NCBI GenBank assembly: GCA_001464625.1
Contig: LNFJ01000028.1
Span: 1 to 40,657 of the forward strand
Length of the DNA: 40,657 bases
Direction: 5' to 3'
DNA from: Bacteroidia bacterium Ga0077558
GTDB taxonomy: Bacteria > Bacteroidota > Bacteroidia > Chitinophagales > Chitinophagaceae
Both the position numbers and the translations under genes were made by a program. How positions within the stretch are numbered: the first letter of the stretch is position 1; every line of letters begins with the position of its first letter. This document shows, piece after piece, positions 8,861-19,158 of this stretch. The notes under the pieces are model-generated. The model had not been told where the DNA came from. It worked only from the letters and a program-made list of their open reading frames with translations, and made no database searches.

Positions 8861-10396
8861 TTATTGATAACCTGGATTTTGTTCCAGATTAGGGTTCACT
8901 GCAATTTGCTGTGCTGGGATAGGGAACAGCATACGGTCTGGTGAAGATGCTGCTGTACGAACCAACGTAGGATTGTTGAATTTACCAAAACGAACCAGGT
9001 CAATTCTTCTCCAACCTTCCCAATATAATTCTCTGGCTCTTTCATCTAATAACTGATCCGCACTTACTGAACCCACAAGGGCTGGTGCACCGCTGCGTGC
9101 CCTTACTGAATTTACCAGGCTTAATGTTGTTTGACCCAAAGTAGCAGTTCCACCTCTTTGTATAGCTTCTGCTTTCATCAACAGCACATCGCCCAATCGT
9201 AAGAATACATAATCATTATCTACATTATCACCGTTTGTTAAATCAGGCGGATATTTTACTACACGAATACCCGTTACCTCTAATGTATTAGGATCTGTTT
9301 CAATAGCCTTAACAGCAGCGGTAAATGCAAGAGGGTTGCCTTTTCTATCTTGTAATGCTACTCCATTTTGATCAAATTGCTGCCCTAACAATAAACCAAC
9401 TCTCAAACCAGATACATTGGTAACACCTGGATATGCTTGACCTCTTCTTGTATCGGCTGCATCAAACTTACCATAGAAATCAGAAAGAGTTGTAAACCCG
9501 TTCCAGCCACTTGGCGTTTGGTTGTAGTGAAGGCTGCAGAAATAACGGGAACGTACGTTACCGCTACTAGTACCTCCGAAGTTTTCTCCGGTAAACAAGT
9601 TCTCCGTACTCAGGACATTATTATTTTTAGAAAAATTGTCAAAATAACCAGGTGTCAGAGTAGCTCCTGTAGCGATTATTTCATCAGCATATTGAATTAC
9701 TTTATTCATATCTGCTGCTGTATGCGTTGGAGCGGCTCTGTTAGCTACTACCCCTTTGGTTAAATATGCCTTCATTAATAAGGCACGGCATGCATTTTTA
9801 TTAGCTTTGGTAACCGGACCATTAGGGAGGGCTGGGAGGGCAGCCTCTAATTCAGTAATGATATAGTTCATACCATCAATTCCTTTTCTAACCAGCGGAG
9901 TTTCTGTAAGATCGGTCAAATTATCCCGATAAGGTGCCTGGTTCCATCCCTCTATATAGAAGTAGTTAGCAAAAGCCCTTAAAAACTTTGCTTCTGCTGC
10001 TTGCTGTGGTGTTGGGTTACGCTGCAATGCATCTGTGGCATTAAATACAATTCTGCCTAGTGCATTAAATGCTCCACGGATAAAGTTATGGTTTGCATCC
10101 CAGGTATGCTGGTTCAATACTCTCCAGATACCATTATCATCCCAGTCACCACCACGGGTAGGTCCTACCACTTGGTCACCGGTATGCTCCTGTATGGCCC
10201 AAACATTTTCCTGGCCCATAAAGTCACGGATATCGCCTTCATAGATACTTTTAAGAATGTCTGTAGCCGTTACGTTAGCTGCATTAACTCCTACTAACGC
10301 ATCTCTGTGCTTTTCATCTAATTTGGAACAGCCAGAGAACATAAGGCCGGTTAAGATAATGATGCTTACTTGTTTTATATATTTCATAGCATGCAA
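8861..10396 (-). CDS. SusD/RagB-family nutrient-binding outer-membrane lipoprotein
   Basis: This 511-residue protein has a lipoprotein signal peptide with lipobox FSGC (Cys about 23 from the first ATG; an ATG three codons later, MKYIKQVS, is an equally good start). It shows the SusD/RagB pattern: helical TPR-like core (AAEAKFLRAFANYFYIEGWNQ cut short here as AEAKFLRAFANYFY), PLVRKGID, ACRALLMKAYL, and the C-terminal RARSGAPAL, ERARELYWEGWRRIDLVRFG and MLFPIPAQQI blocks ending in LEQNPGY. SusD sits on the SusC barrel at the cell surface and captures the oligosaccharide or peptide to be imported. It follows susC by 10 bp in the same direction, so the two are surely co-transcribed. A terminator follows. 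Confidence 0.96.
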   Translation of the reverse strand: MHAMKYIKQVSIIILTGLMFSGCSKLDEKHRDALVGVNAANVTATDILKSIYEGDIRDFMGQENVWAIQEHTGDQVVGPTRGGDWDDNGIWRVLNQHTWDANHNFIRGAFNALGRIVFNATDALQRNPTPQQAAEAKFLRAFANYFYIEGWNQAPYRDNLTDLTETPLVRKGIDGMNYIITELEAALPALPNGPVTKANKNACRALLMKAYLTKGVVANRAAPTHTAADMNKVIQYADEIIATGATLTPGYFDNFSKNNNVLSTENLFTGENFGGTSSGNVRSRYFCSLHYNQTPSGWNGFTTLSDFYGKFDAADTRRGQAYPGVTNVSGLRVGLLLGQQFDQNGVALQDRKGNPLAFTAAVKAIETDPNTLEVTGIRVVKYPPDLTNGDNVDNDYVFLRLGDVLLMKAEAIQRGGTATLGQTTLSLVNSVRARSGAPALVGSVSADQLLDERARELYWEGWRRIDLVRFGKFNNPTLVRTAASSPDRMLFPIPAQQIAVNPNLEQNPGYQ

Positions 10397-10406
10397 TTTT
10401 TTAAAA

Positions 10407-13397
10407 TTAGAAACTGATGTTTACACCAAACAGGAATGTTCTGGCCGACGGGTAACCGATATAATCAATTCCCACAGATTGTATTCCATTGAAAGTATTT
10501 ACCTGATTTACCTCCGGATCGAAGCCTGAATAATCTGTCAACACAAAAAGATTTTGCCCAGCCAGATAAAGTGTTAAACCAGAAATATCCTTACCCAAGG
10601 CACCGAAATTGTAAGCCAACCTTGCATTTGCCAATTTCAGGAAATTACCTTTCTCCAGATAGCGGGAGGAAGCAGTAATTGGATTAGTTAAAGATTCCCC
10701 TGTATTAAACAAATTAGCCGCCAGGTTTCTTGAGCCCAAATTACCTATCGGTAACACAGACATACGAGTATTGTTGTAAATCTCGTGGCCGTAAGCTCCA
10801 TTCATATTAGCAGAGAAGCTTAATTTCTTGTACGACAAATTAGTAGAGATCCCAACGATCTTGTCAGGATTAGGGTTGCCTACTATATAGAATATATTAC
10901 CATCTGACGTGTAAACAGATTGGCCGGTAGTTTTATCTACTGATTGGAAATCTCTGGTGTAAAACGAATTAAGTGCATAACCGCTTTGGATAACCTGTAC
11001 CTGTGTTTGAGATGTACCTTGACCGAATAATTGACCCACTAATATCGGAGCGGCCAGGTTTTTAACTGTATTCTTAATAAATGTGAGGTTAACACCTAAA
11101 TCCCATGTAAAATCTTTTTTATTAATGATATTACCGTTCAACATCAACTCCAGACCTTTATTTATTACATCAGCATCCAAGTTCTGCCAACGAATAGCAG
11201 GAGGTGCTGGTTGCGCAGCTACACCTGGAAATAGCAGATCACTTGTTGTTCTGTTAAACCAATCTATTGAGCCAGATAAACGATTGTTCAGGATTGTGAA
11301 ATCTAAACCAATGTTAGTTTGGCCATCTTTCTGCCATCCCAAATTAACGTTGGGAATTTGAGCAAGGGAGATACCACCATTGTTTTCGCTAAATGTGTAG
11401 CGGGCAAGGGCAGACCCAGCAGGAAATTCCTGGTTACCAGTTAAACCCCAACCAACTCTTAATTTCAAATTATCAAAGAAGTCAAGATTTTTTATAAAAT
11501 CTTCCTGAGCTAACTGCCACCCAAATGAGAAAGAGGGGAAGATACCATACTTATTGTCTTCACCAAATTTGCTGGAACCATCGCGGCGAACAGTAGCTGT
11601 TAACAAATACTTGCCTTTGTAATCAAAATTTAACCTGCCAAATACAGATTGAATTTCTTCCAATGGGCTGCGGAAAGAACTAAAGCGTTTATTGCCATTT
11701 GTACTATAACCCAATACATCAGTGTAATCTAAATCAGTTGGCACACCAACAAAATCTCTACCTGAAAGATTTGAACCTCTGTTATCTTTTCTAAAATATT
11801 CGAAGCCGAGCAACCCCTGAAAATTTAAATCATTAGATATTTTAGTTGTATAGTTAAGCGTATTGCTGATAGTCTGGGTAGTTAACATACCATTCCCTAT
11901 TGAAGCAGTACCACGGCCGTTGGGAAACTGCGTACCACTTATACCATTGTTCTCCAGATTAACCCAACTGCGTACACTATTTCTTCTTTCTGCCACTCCA
12001 TGGTTAATACCATAAGTAAGACGATATTCTAAGCCCTTCGTAATTTTAAAATAAGGAGAAAGACTAGCAACAACATTAACCGTATTCATTTTATCACTCC
12101 AACCCTCAATCAGTTCGAGAGGATTTACAGTAGAGCCATCTACATAGTTATTGATGCTTCCGTCTGGTTTACGCAGAGTTCGTGTAGGGTTCCATTGAAG
12201 TGCAGTAGAAATTACATTACCCGTAAATCCTGCATTAGAACTAACAGCACCAAGATTTTCTTTTTGATTAGAAACAAGAAGATTTACATCTAAACCCGCC
12301 TTTTTACTTTTTAAAAATTTCAATTGAGAAGAAAGGCCAGCTGTTAATTTTTTAAAACTGGTATTGGTAAGAATACCTTCCTGTTCCAGATAACTTGTAG
12401 AAAACCGAAGTCTTGCATTTTCACTACCGCCAGATACTGCCAGATCGGCCTGCTTTGTAGATGCAGTAGAAAAAATTGCATTTACCGCATCTTCATTCGC
12501 ACCAAAATTACCATTAGTTAGATTGTAAGAAGTTAACATTTGGCGGTATTGGTTACCATCCAACACATCTACATTCCGCAATATCTTAGCTGTACCATAA
12601 GCTACGCTAGCATCTACTCTAGCTGCACCACTAACACCTCTTTTAGTAGATACTATTACTACACCATTAGCACCTCTGGAACCATAGATAGCAGTTGCAG
12701 AAGCATCTTTAAGAATGTCGATAGATGCAATATCATTGGGGTTAATAAAAGCCAATGGATTGCCGCCTGAAGCACCACCTAAGCCCTGTATATCCAAACC
12801 TGGACGGGGTGATGAGCCATCAATAATTACACCATCGATAACAAATAAAGGTTGTGTGCCTGCACTCAAAGAAGAGTTTCCACGAATACGTATAGTAGTG
12901 GCACCGCCCGGTTGGCCACTATTATTAGTTACTTGCACACCAGCAACTTTTCCCTGTATCAATTGATCGGGTGAAACTTGAATACCCTGATTAAAATCCT
13001 TCGCTTTAATTGAAGTAACAGCTCCGGTTAAATCTTTTTTCTTGGAAGTACCGTATCCTGTTACCACTACTTCTGTTAATCCGCCTGGTTGTGTAGCAAG
13101 CGATACCGTGACAGAAGTTTTGCTGGCAATATCTACTTCAGCGTTTTCATATCCAACAGAGGATACAACCAATTTGCTGACAGATGCACCAACATTAAGT
13201 TTAAAATCGCCATCGGCGTTTGTAGAGGTTCCAGTTCGTGAACCCTTTGCAAGTACAGATGCGCCTGATATAGGCGAACCACTAGCATCAGTAACTTTTC
13301 CGGTAACCGTTCTGTCCTGTGCAAATGACACCTGAAGGATAAGAACGAATACGACGCTAAATAGAGCAGAAAGCAGTTTTTGTGCAGACATAAGCAA
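10407..13397 (-). CDS. SusC/RagA-family TonB-linked outer-membrane transporter
   Basis: This 996-residue protein has a cleavable signal peptide ending near VSFAQ. A carboxypeptidase-regulatory-like beta-sandwich follows (residues about 28-105, VTGKVTDASGSPISGASV), then a TonB-box-like LTEVVVTGYGT, and a plug domain with SPDQLIQGKVAGVQV, IRIRGNSSL, PLFVIDGV and ATAIYGSRGANGVVI. The rest is the beta-barrel, ending in an aromatic residue (FGVNISF), as expected for BAM-inserted barrels. It imports the ligand captured by SusD using TonB energy. It is transcribed divergently from the LacI-type regulator, and the 287-bp spacer holds a large inverted repeat. The second ATG (MSAQ) is a possible alternative start. 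The transported substrate is not known; the barrel family includes both glycan and peptide transporters. Confidence 0.97.
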   Translation of the reverse strand: MLMSAQKLLSALFSVVFVLILQVSFAQDRTVTGKVTDASGSPISGASVLAKGSRTGTSTNADGDFKLNVGASVSKLVVSSVGYENAEVDIASKTSVTVSLATQPGGLTEVVVTGYGTSKKKDLTGAVTSIKAKDFNQGIQVSPDQLIQGKVAGVQVTNNSGQPGGATTIRIRGNSSLSAGTQPLFVIDGVIIDGSSPRPGLDIQGLGGASGGNPLAFINPNDIASIDILKDASATAIYGSRGANGVVIVSTKRGVSGAARVDASVAYGTAKILRNVDVLDGNQYRQMLTSYNLTNGNFGANEDAVNAIFSTASTKQADLAVSGGSENARLRFSTSYLEQEGILTNTSFKKLTAGLSSQLKFLKSKKAGLDVNLLVSNQKENLGAVSSNAGFTGNVISTALQWNPTRTLRKPDGSINNYVDGSTVNPLELIEGWSDKMNTVNVVASLSPYFKITKGLEYRLTYGINHGVAERRNSVRSWVNLENNGISGTQFPNGRGTASIGNGMLTTQTISNTLNYTTKISNDLNFQGLLGFEYFRKDNRGSNLSGRDFVGVPTDLDYTDVLGYSTNGNKRFSSFRSPLEEIQSVFGRLNFDYKGKYLLTATVRRDGSSKFGEDNKYGIFPSFSFGWQLAQEDFIKNLDFFDNLKLRVGWGLTGNQEFPAGSALARYTFSENNGGISLAQIPNVNLGWQKDGQTNIGLDFTILNNRLSGSIDWFNRTTSDLLFPGVAAQPAPPAIRWQNLDADVINKGLELMLNGNIINKKDFTWDLGVNLTFIKNTVKNLAAPILVGQLFGQGTSQTQVQVIQSGYALNSFYTRDFQSVDKTTGQSVYTSDGNIFYIVGNPNPDKIVGISTNLSYKKLSFSANMNGAYGHEIYNNTRMSVLPIGNLGSRNLAANLFNTGESLTNPITASSRYLEKGNFLKLANARLAYNFGALGKDISGLTLYLAGQNLFVLTDYSGFDPEVNQVNTFNGIQSVGIDYIGYPSARTFLFGVNISF

Positions 13398-13628
13398 TCG
13401 ATTTTTTGAAATTTATAATCTAAATACTAAATACAAAGCATTACCCCGTTGCAAAACAGGGTTGAAAAATCAGGTAGATAAGGTTTGACTATGCCTTTTA
13501 CATTCAATCGGATTTCTAAATACAGCAAATTTCTAACCGAATGTTAAAAGAATGTAAAGACATCATAAATTTATATGGATTTATGTGTACTAAAAACACT
13601 TTGTAGATCAAAATTTGCAGGTTTTTGC

Positions 13629-13656
13629 CCGCAAACATTTTCGCAAATGTTTGCGG
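13629..13656. promoter_or_regulatory. 28-bp perfect inverted repeat, probable LacI-type operator
   Basis: The arms CCGCAAACATTT (13629-13640) and AAATGTTTGCGG (13645-13656) are perfect inverse complements around TCGC. The site can also be read as two adjacent GCAAAnnTTTGC-like operators (13631-13642 and 13643-13654). It lies in the susC-lacI divergent spacer, 28 bp before the lacI start codon, where it could control both directions. The same core occurs at 1055-1064 ahead of the MFS gene. Confidence 0.65.
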
Positions 13657-13684
13657 TGGATAAAATATTGAATGTATTTTTAAC

Positions 13685-14692
13685 ATGATTGCTGTAAAAA
13701 TGGGACAAACTGCCACTTTAAAGAAAATTTCTGTTCAGCTTAATATGAGCATATCCACTGTGAGTAGAGCATTGAAAAACCATCCGGATATATCCGAAAA
13801 CACTAAAAGAAAGGTAAAGGAATTGGCAGCCCTCATGGAATATGAACCCAACAGCTATGCGGTAAACTTGCGAACCAACAAAAGCAAGGTATTGGGGTTG
13901 ATAGTACCTGCCATTTCCAATATGTTCAATGAATCATTTATTTCTGCTGTGGAAAATGAAGCCAGAAAAAGCGGGTATTCATTAATGATATTACAATCCG
14001 GTGATGATCCGTTGCAAGAAAGCGAAAACCTGAAGCTGTGTAAACATTACCGAGTAGATGGAATTTTTATTTCCCTGGCGGCTGAAAGTTATTCCAGTGA
14101 ACTTTTTACTAAATATATTGAATCCAACATCCCTATCGTTTTTTTTGACAGGGTTCCTGAAGCTGGCAACTTTGATACAGTGTGTATGGCTGATGAAGAA
14201 GCAGCAACGATGGCTGCACATGCTATTATTACATATAAAAAGAAAAAGGTGCTGGCACTTTTCGGCAACCCGGTTTTATCTATTACCAAAAAAAGAAAAG
14301 ATGCCTTTTTAAAAATATTGAAGAAAGAAAAAACTGTAGCGGTAGAAGTAGAGTACTGTATTAACGGAGCTGATGCCACCCAACATGTTACAAAAGCTAT
14401 TAACAAAACAAACCCACCAGACCATATATTTTGTATGAGTGATGAAATACTAATTGGAGCCATGAAGGTGTTGAAAAATGCCCCATTGAAAATACCAGAA
14501 GACATTTCCGTATTGGCTATCAGTAATGGTTTTATACCAGGACTTTTTAATCCGGAAATAAGTTATGTAGAAACCAGTGGATTTGAATTGGGTAAACTAG
14601 CCATTAAAAGGATGCTGGAAAACATGGAAGCAAAAACACCAATAAAAGCTATCATGCTTCCTTCAAGATTTGTACAAGGGAATTCCCTGTAA
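13685..14692 (+). CDS. LacI-family transcriptional regulator
   Basis: This 335-residue protein has an N-terminal LacI helix-turn-helix and hinge (residues about 10-60: TLKKISVQLNMSISTVSRAL, then HPDISENTKRKV and YEPNSYAVNLRT). A periplasmic-binding-protein-like effector domain follows (VLGLIVPAISNMFNES, VDGIFISLA, IPIVFFDRV, EDISVLAISNG). It should bind a sugar or sugar derivative and repress or activate the adjacent susCD locus. An ATG five codons downstream (MGQTATLKK) is an alternative start that fits the family length equally well. The gene is divergent from susC across a spacer containing a 28-bp inverted repeat 28 bp upstream of it, which also suggests autoregulation. The effector is not known. 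Confidence 0.93.
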   Translation: MIAVKMGQTATLKKISVQLNMSISTVSRALKNHPDISENTKRKVKELAALMEYEPNSYAVNLRTNKSKVLGLIVPAISNMFNESFISAVENEARKSGYSLMILQSGDDPLQESENLKLCKHYRVDGIFISLAAESYSSELFTKYIESNIPIVFFDRVPEAGNFDTVCMADEEAATMAAHAIITYKKKKVLALFGNPVLSITKKRKDAFLKILKKEKTVAVEVEYCINGADATQHVTKAINKTNPPDHIFCMSDEILIGAMKVLKNAPLKIPEDISVLAISNGFIPGLFNPEISYVETSGFELGKLAIKRMLENMEAKTPIKAIMLPSRFVQGNSL

Positions 14693-14716
14693 CCAGCCGG
14701 CGCCTGACAGCAGGTT

Positions 14717-14748
14717 TACCAGCTACACTTTTCGCTGGTATTGCTTTT
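14717..14748 (+). terminator. Probable terminator of the lacI-type gene
   Basis: TACCAGC (14717-14723) and GCTGGTA (14734-14740) form a perfect 7-bp stem with a 10-nt loop, followed by a T-rich stretch (TTGCTTTTTC) on the plus strand. It overlaps the last codons of the convergent Nudix-type gene. Confidence 0.5.
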
Positions 14749-15418
14749 TCAATCCATACAATTTTCCGGGACGATGCGAAAGATTGGTTTCCATTTCATT
14801 TAAATCCTGCAGCCAATCTTTCACTGAAATTTTTTTTCTGAAATTGCGGCGGTCTAATGACAAACCCAATATTGATTCATATACTTCCTGCAACTCACGC
14901 AGTGAGAATTTTTCAGGTAATAAATTAAATACTACCGGCTGCTCCATTACCTGTTCCCGCAAACGGTGCAAGCAGCTTTCTAATATCTTCTTATGATCGA
15001 ATGCCAGTTTTTTAATTTGCTTTAAAGAATGCCAGTGCAGTTCATTGTGACTGAGCTTTAGTTTATGATTGTTAATATCCAGCAGAGAATAATAAGCAAT
15101 AGTAATAACCCTCCCCGACGGATGCCTCGCAACACTGCCGAATGCCTGCACCTGCTCCAGGTACACATCATCCAAACCTGTTCTTTCTTTTAATACCCGG
15201 TAAGATGCTTTGGTAAGATCTTCATCTGGTTTTACCAAATCGCCAAGTAGCGAATACAATCCTTCAAACTCTTTTAAATCAGATTTAATAAGTAATACTT
15301 TTATTTCTTTATCCTCATAGCCGAAGATGACACAGTCTACAGATACTGCGATATTGAAATAATCGAGGTGACTTATTTTTTCACTCTCCGCCGTTTTCAA
15401 TTTTAATTCATTTCCCAT
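14723..15418 (-). CDS. Nudix-fold transcriptional regulator (NrtR/AraR-like)
   Basis: This 231-residue protein has an N-terminal Nudix-type domain (residues about 18-150, starting VSVDCVIFGYEDKEIKVLLI) and a C-terminal winged-helix-like part (FSLRELQEVYESIL, then LDRRNFRKKI). This is the architecture of the NrtR family and its Bacteroidota sugar-responsive relatives such as AraR. The Nudix box reads GDLVKPDEDLTKASYRVLKE: the canonical RExxEE is RVLKER here, so key glutamates are missing and hydrolase activity is unlikely; ligand sensing by the degenerate domain is expected. It is convergent with the LacI-type gene, with 30 bp between stop codons. Targets are unknown, but the neighbouring sugar-uptake locus is a candidate. 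Confidence 0.85.
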   Translation of the reverse strand: MGNELKLKTAESEKISHLDYFNIAVSVDCVIFGYEDKEIKVLLIKSDLKEFEGLYSLLGDLVKPDEDLTKASYRVLKERTGLDDVYLEQVQAFGSVARHPSGRVITIAYYSLLDINNHKLKLSHNELHWHSLKQIKKLAFDHKKILESCLHRLREQVMEQPVVFNLLPEKFSLRELQEVYESILGLSLDRRNFRKKISVKDWLQDLNEMETNLSHRPGKLYGLKKQYQRKV

Positions 15419-15494
15419 ACACCAAATGCCATTGATAATTATTAATGAGTACCTGTCTTTTGTACCAAAAATTAAATGACAGCTTCTATCTACG

Positions 15495-15502
15495 CAAATA
15501 TA
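15495..15502 (-). promoter_or_regulatory. Putative -7 box for the Nudix-type regulator
   Basis: The minus strand reads TATATTTG, matching TAnnTTTG exactly, 76 bp upstream of the start codon. No TTTG at about 20 bp further upstream was seen, so the promoter call is partial. Confidence 0.3.
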
Positions 15503-15608
15503 TGCCTACAGACAAACTATTTGGCTAAGCAACATTTCAAAAGCAATTTTTATTAACCCTGTGCATGGGTATTATTTTGTTTGGGCTAACTTTACCAGCC
15601 AACATTAA

Positions 15609-17717
<2,109 letters not shown>

Positions 17718-17830
17718 TATTTGTTATCCATTTCTTTTTTTAACTTAGTAGAGATACAAACTTCCTGCTCTGATAACCTCCACGTACCGCCGTTATTAAC
17801 TGCAACCTGACCCTGGCTAAAAAAATTTTT

Positions 17831-18391
17831 ATGATAAAAAAAATAGCCGGCGAAACCTGGAAACCGCTAACGTTTTCCGGTTGGAGGCAACTACGCAACC
17901 GCTATGCAGTTTCTAGCAAGGGACGAATAGCCAGTTATAAAAAAGAAGTGCTGGAAGATGGAAAACTTTTGAACGGTTCGCTTACAACCGGCTACCGCAC
18001 TCTCAATCTGCATCGTCCTAACAATAAAGGCACACTTTATATTCACAGGGAAATGGCACATATTTTTTTAACCAAACCTTCAGCGCAACATAAATACGTA
18101 ATTCACCGCAATCATAATAAACTTGACAATAATATGGGCAATCTTCGTTGGGTTACTTTACAACAGATGATTGCTCACCAGCAGCAGAGTCCTGCCAAGA
18201 TCGCTTATAAAATAAAACAAGCTAATCGTACACAGGGGCTGAAGCTTTCGGCAACGCAGGTAAAAAAAATAAAAACTATTCTTAACAGCAAAGACCGCAA
18301 CATCACTATCAAAAAACTGGCAGAAAAATATAATGTTAGTGAAATGACTTTATACAGAATTAAAAGCGGAGAAAATTGGGGAAGAATATAA
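17831..18391 (+). CDS. Freestanding NUMOD4/HNH-type protein with C-terminal HTH (copy 1)
   Basis: This 186-residue protein begins with a NUMOD4-like segment (GETWKPLTFSGWRQLRNRYA, then VSSKGRIASYK). It continues with an HNH-type core around residues 85-120 (YVIHRNHNKLDNNMGNLRWV) and ends with a resolvase-like helix-turn-helix (ITIKKLAEKYNVSEMTLYRI, then KSGENW). Such proteins are normally intron-encoded or freestanding homing nucleases; here it stands alone, with no intron and no split host gene. The HNH core keeps one His and the Asn residues, but the usual Asp-His pair is Ile-His, so activity is uncertain. A paralogue lies at 24984-25556. It sits between ligA and a DUF2461 gene and has no visible promoter of its own. 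Confidence 0.8.
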   Translation: MIKKIAGETWKPLTFSGWRQLRNRYAVSSKGRIASYKKEVLEDGKLLNGSLTTGYRTLNLHRPNNKGTLYIHREMAHIFLTKPSAQHKYVIHRNHNKLDNNMGNLRWVTLQQMIAHQQQSPAKIAYKIKQANRTQGLKLSATQVKKIKTILNSKDRNITIKKLAEKYNVSEMTLYRIKSGENWGRI

Positions 18392-18487
18392 AACCCTGTC
18401 CCTAAGGGTTACTTAGGCCTATCTTTCACTTCTTTTTGAAGTATTGTTTAAAGCAAGATGTCTCCTATTTTTGGAAAAAGAATGATC

Positions 18488-19156
18488 ATGCTGCAATCTT
18501 CTACTATTAAATTCCTAAAAGATTTAAAAAAGAATAATAACAAACCCTGGTTTGATAACAACAGGAAAGCATACGAAACTGCAAAAGCAGATTTTACAAA
18601 TTTCATTCAGGCAGTAATTGATCAGCATGGAAAGAAAGACACCTCGATAAAAAATATTATTGCCAAAGATTGTCTCTTTCGCATCAACAGGGATGTACGC
18701 TTTGCGAAAGATAAATCTCCCTATAAGTCAAACTTTGGAGCCAGCATTAATAGAAGTGGAAGAAAAGCTGAGCATTCCGCGGGGTATTATTTCCAGGTTC
18801 AGCCAAACAGAAATTTTGCTGGTGGAGGTATCTGGATGCCGGAACCCAATGAATTGAAAAAAGTACGACAAGAGATTGACTATAATTTTGCCGACTTCAA
18901 AAAAATAATTAGTTCTAAGAAATTCAAATCAGTTTATGGCGACCTTGATAGAAGTGAAGAATTTTTACTTCGTCGTGTACCCAAAGGATATGAAACTAAT
19001 AATCCTGCTGGTGATTACCTGAAATTGAAAAGTTTTGTTGCGATATCTTTTTTTACTGATGTCGATCTCACATCAAAAGACCTCGTAAAAAAAACGGTTG
19101 CAGCTTTTGAAGCACTGCAACCGATGATAGAATTTATAAATAAAAGTATGGAGTAA
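18488..19156 (+). CDS. DUF2461 (TIGR02453) family protein
   Basis: The protein of about 222 residues from this ATG shows the DUF2461 pattern: LQSSTIKFLKDLKKNNNKPW followed by FDNNRKAYE, then DCLFRINRDVRFAKDKSPYK, NFGASINRSGRKAEHSAGYY, and a C-terminal part with RRVPKGYETNNPAGDYLK. The biochemical function of the family is unknown. The family usually begins one or two residues before LQ(P/S)ST, so the ATG at 18488 (or 18482) is preferred to an earlier in-frame ATG at 18458; a purine-rich GGAAAAAG lies 7-14 bp upstream. It is convergent with asd, with only 2 bp between the coding regions. Confidence 0.85.
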   Translation: MLQSSTIKFLKDLKKNNNKPWFDNNRKAYETAKADFTNFIQAVIDQHGKKDTSIKNIIAKDCLFRINRDVRFAKDKSPYKSNFGASINRSGRKAEHSAGYYFQVQPNRNFAGGGIWMPEPNELKKVRQEIDYNFADFKKIISSKKFKSVYGDLDRSEEFLLRRVPKGYETNNPAGDYLKLKSFVAISFFTDVDLTSKDLVKKTVAAFEALQPMIEFINKSME

Positions 19157-19158
19157 AA

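Noticed and set aside
14089-14505. 138-codon frame antisense to the LacI-type gene
   Set aside because: It is a shadow of a well-supported gene with no independent motif or promoter.
18393-18411. AACCCT/AGGGTT hairpin after the first HNH-type gene
   Set aside because: Short stem with no U-tract; too weak to call a terminator.
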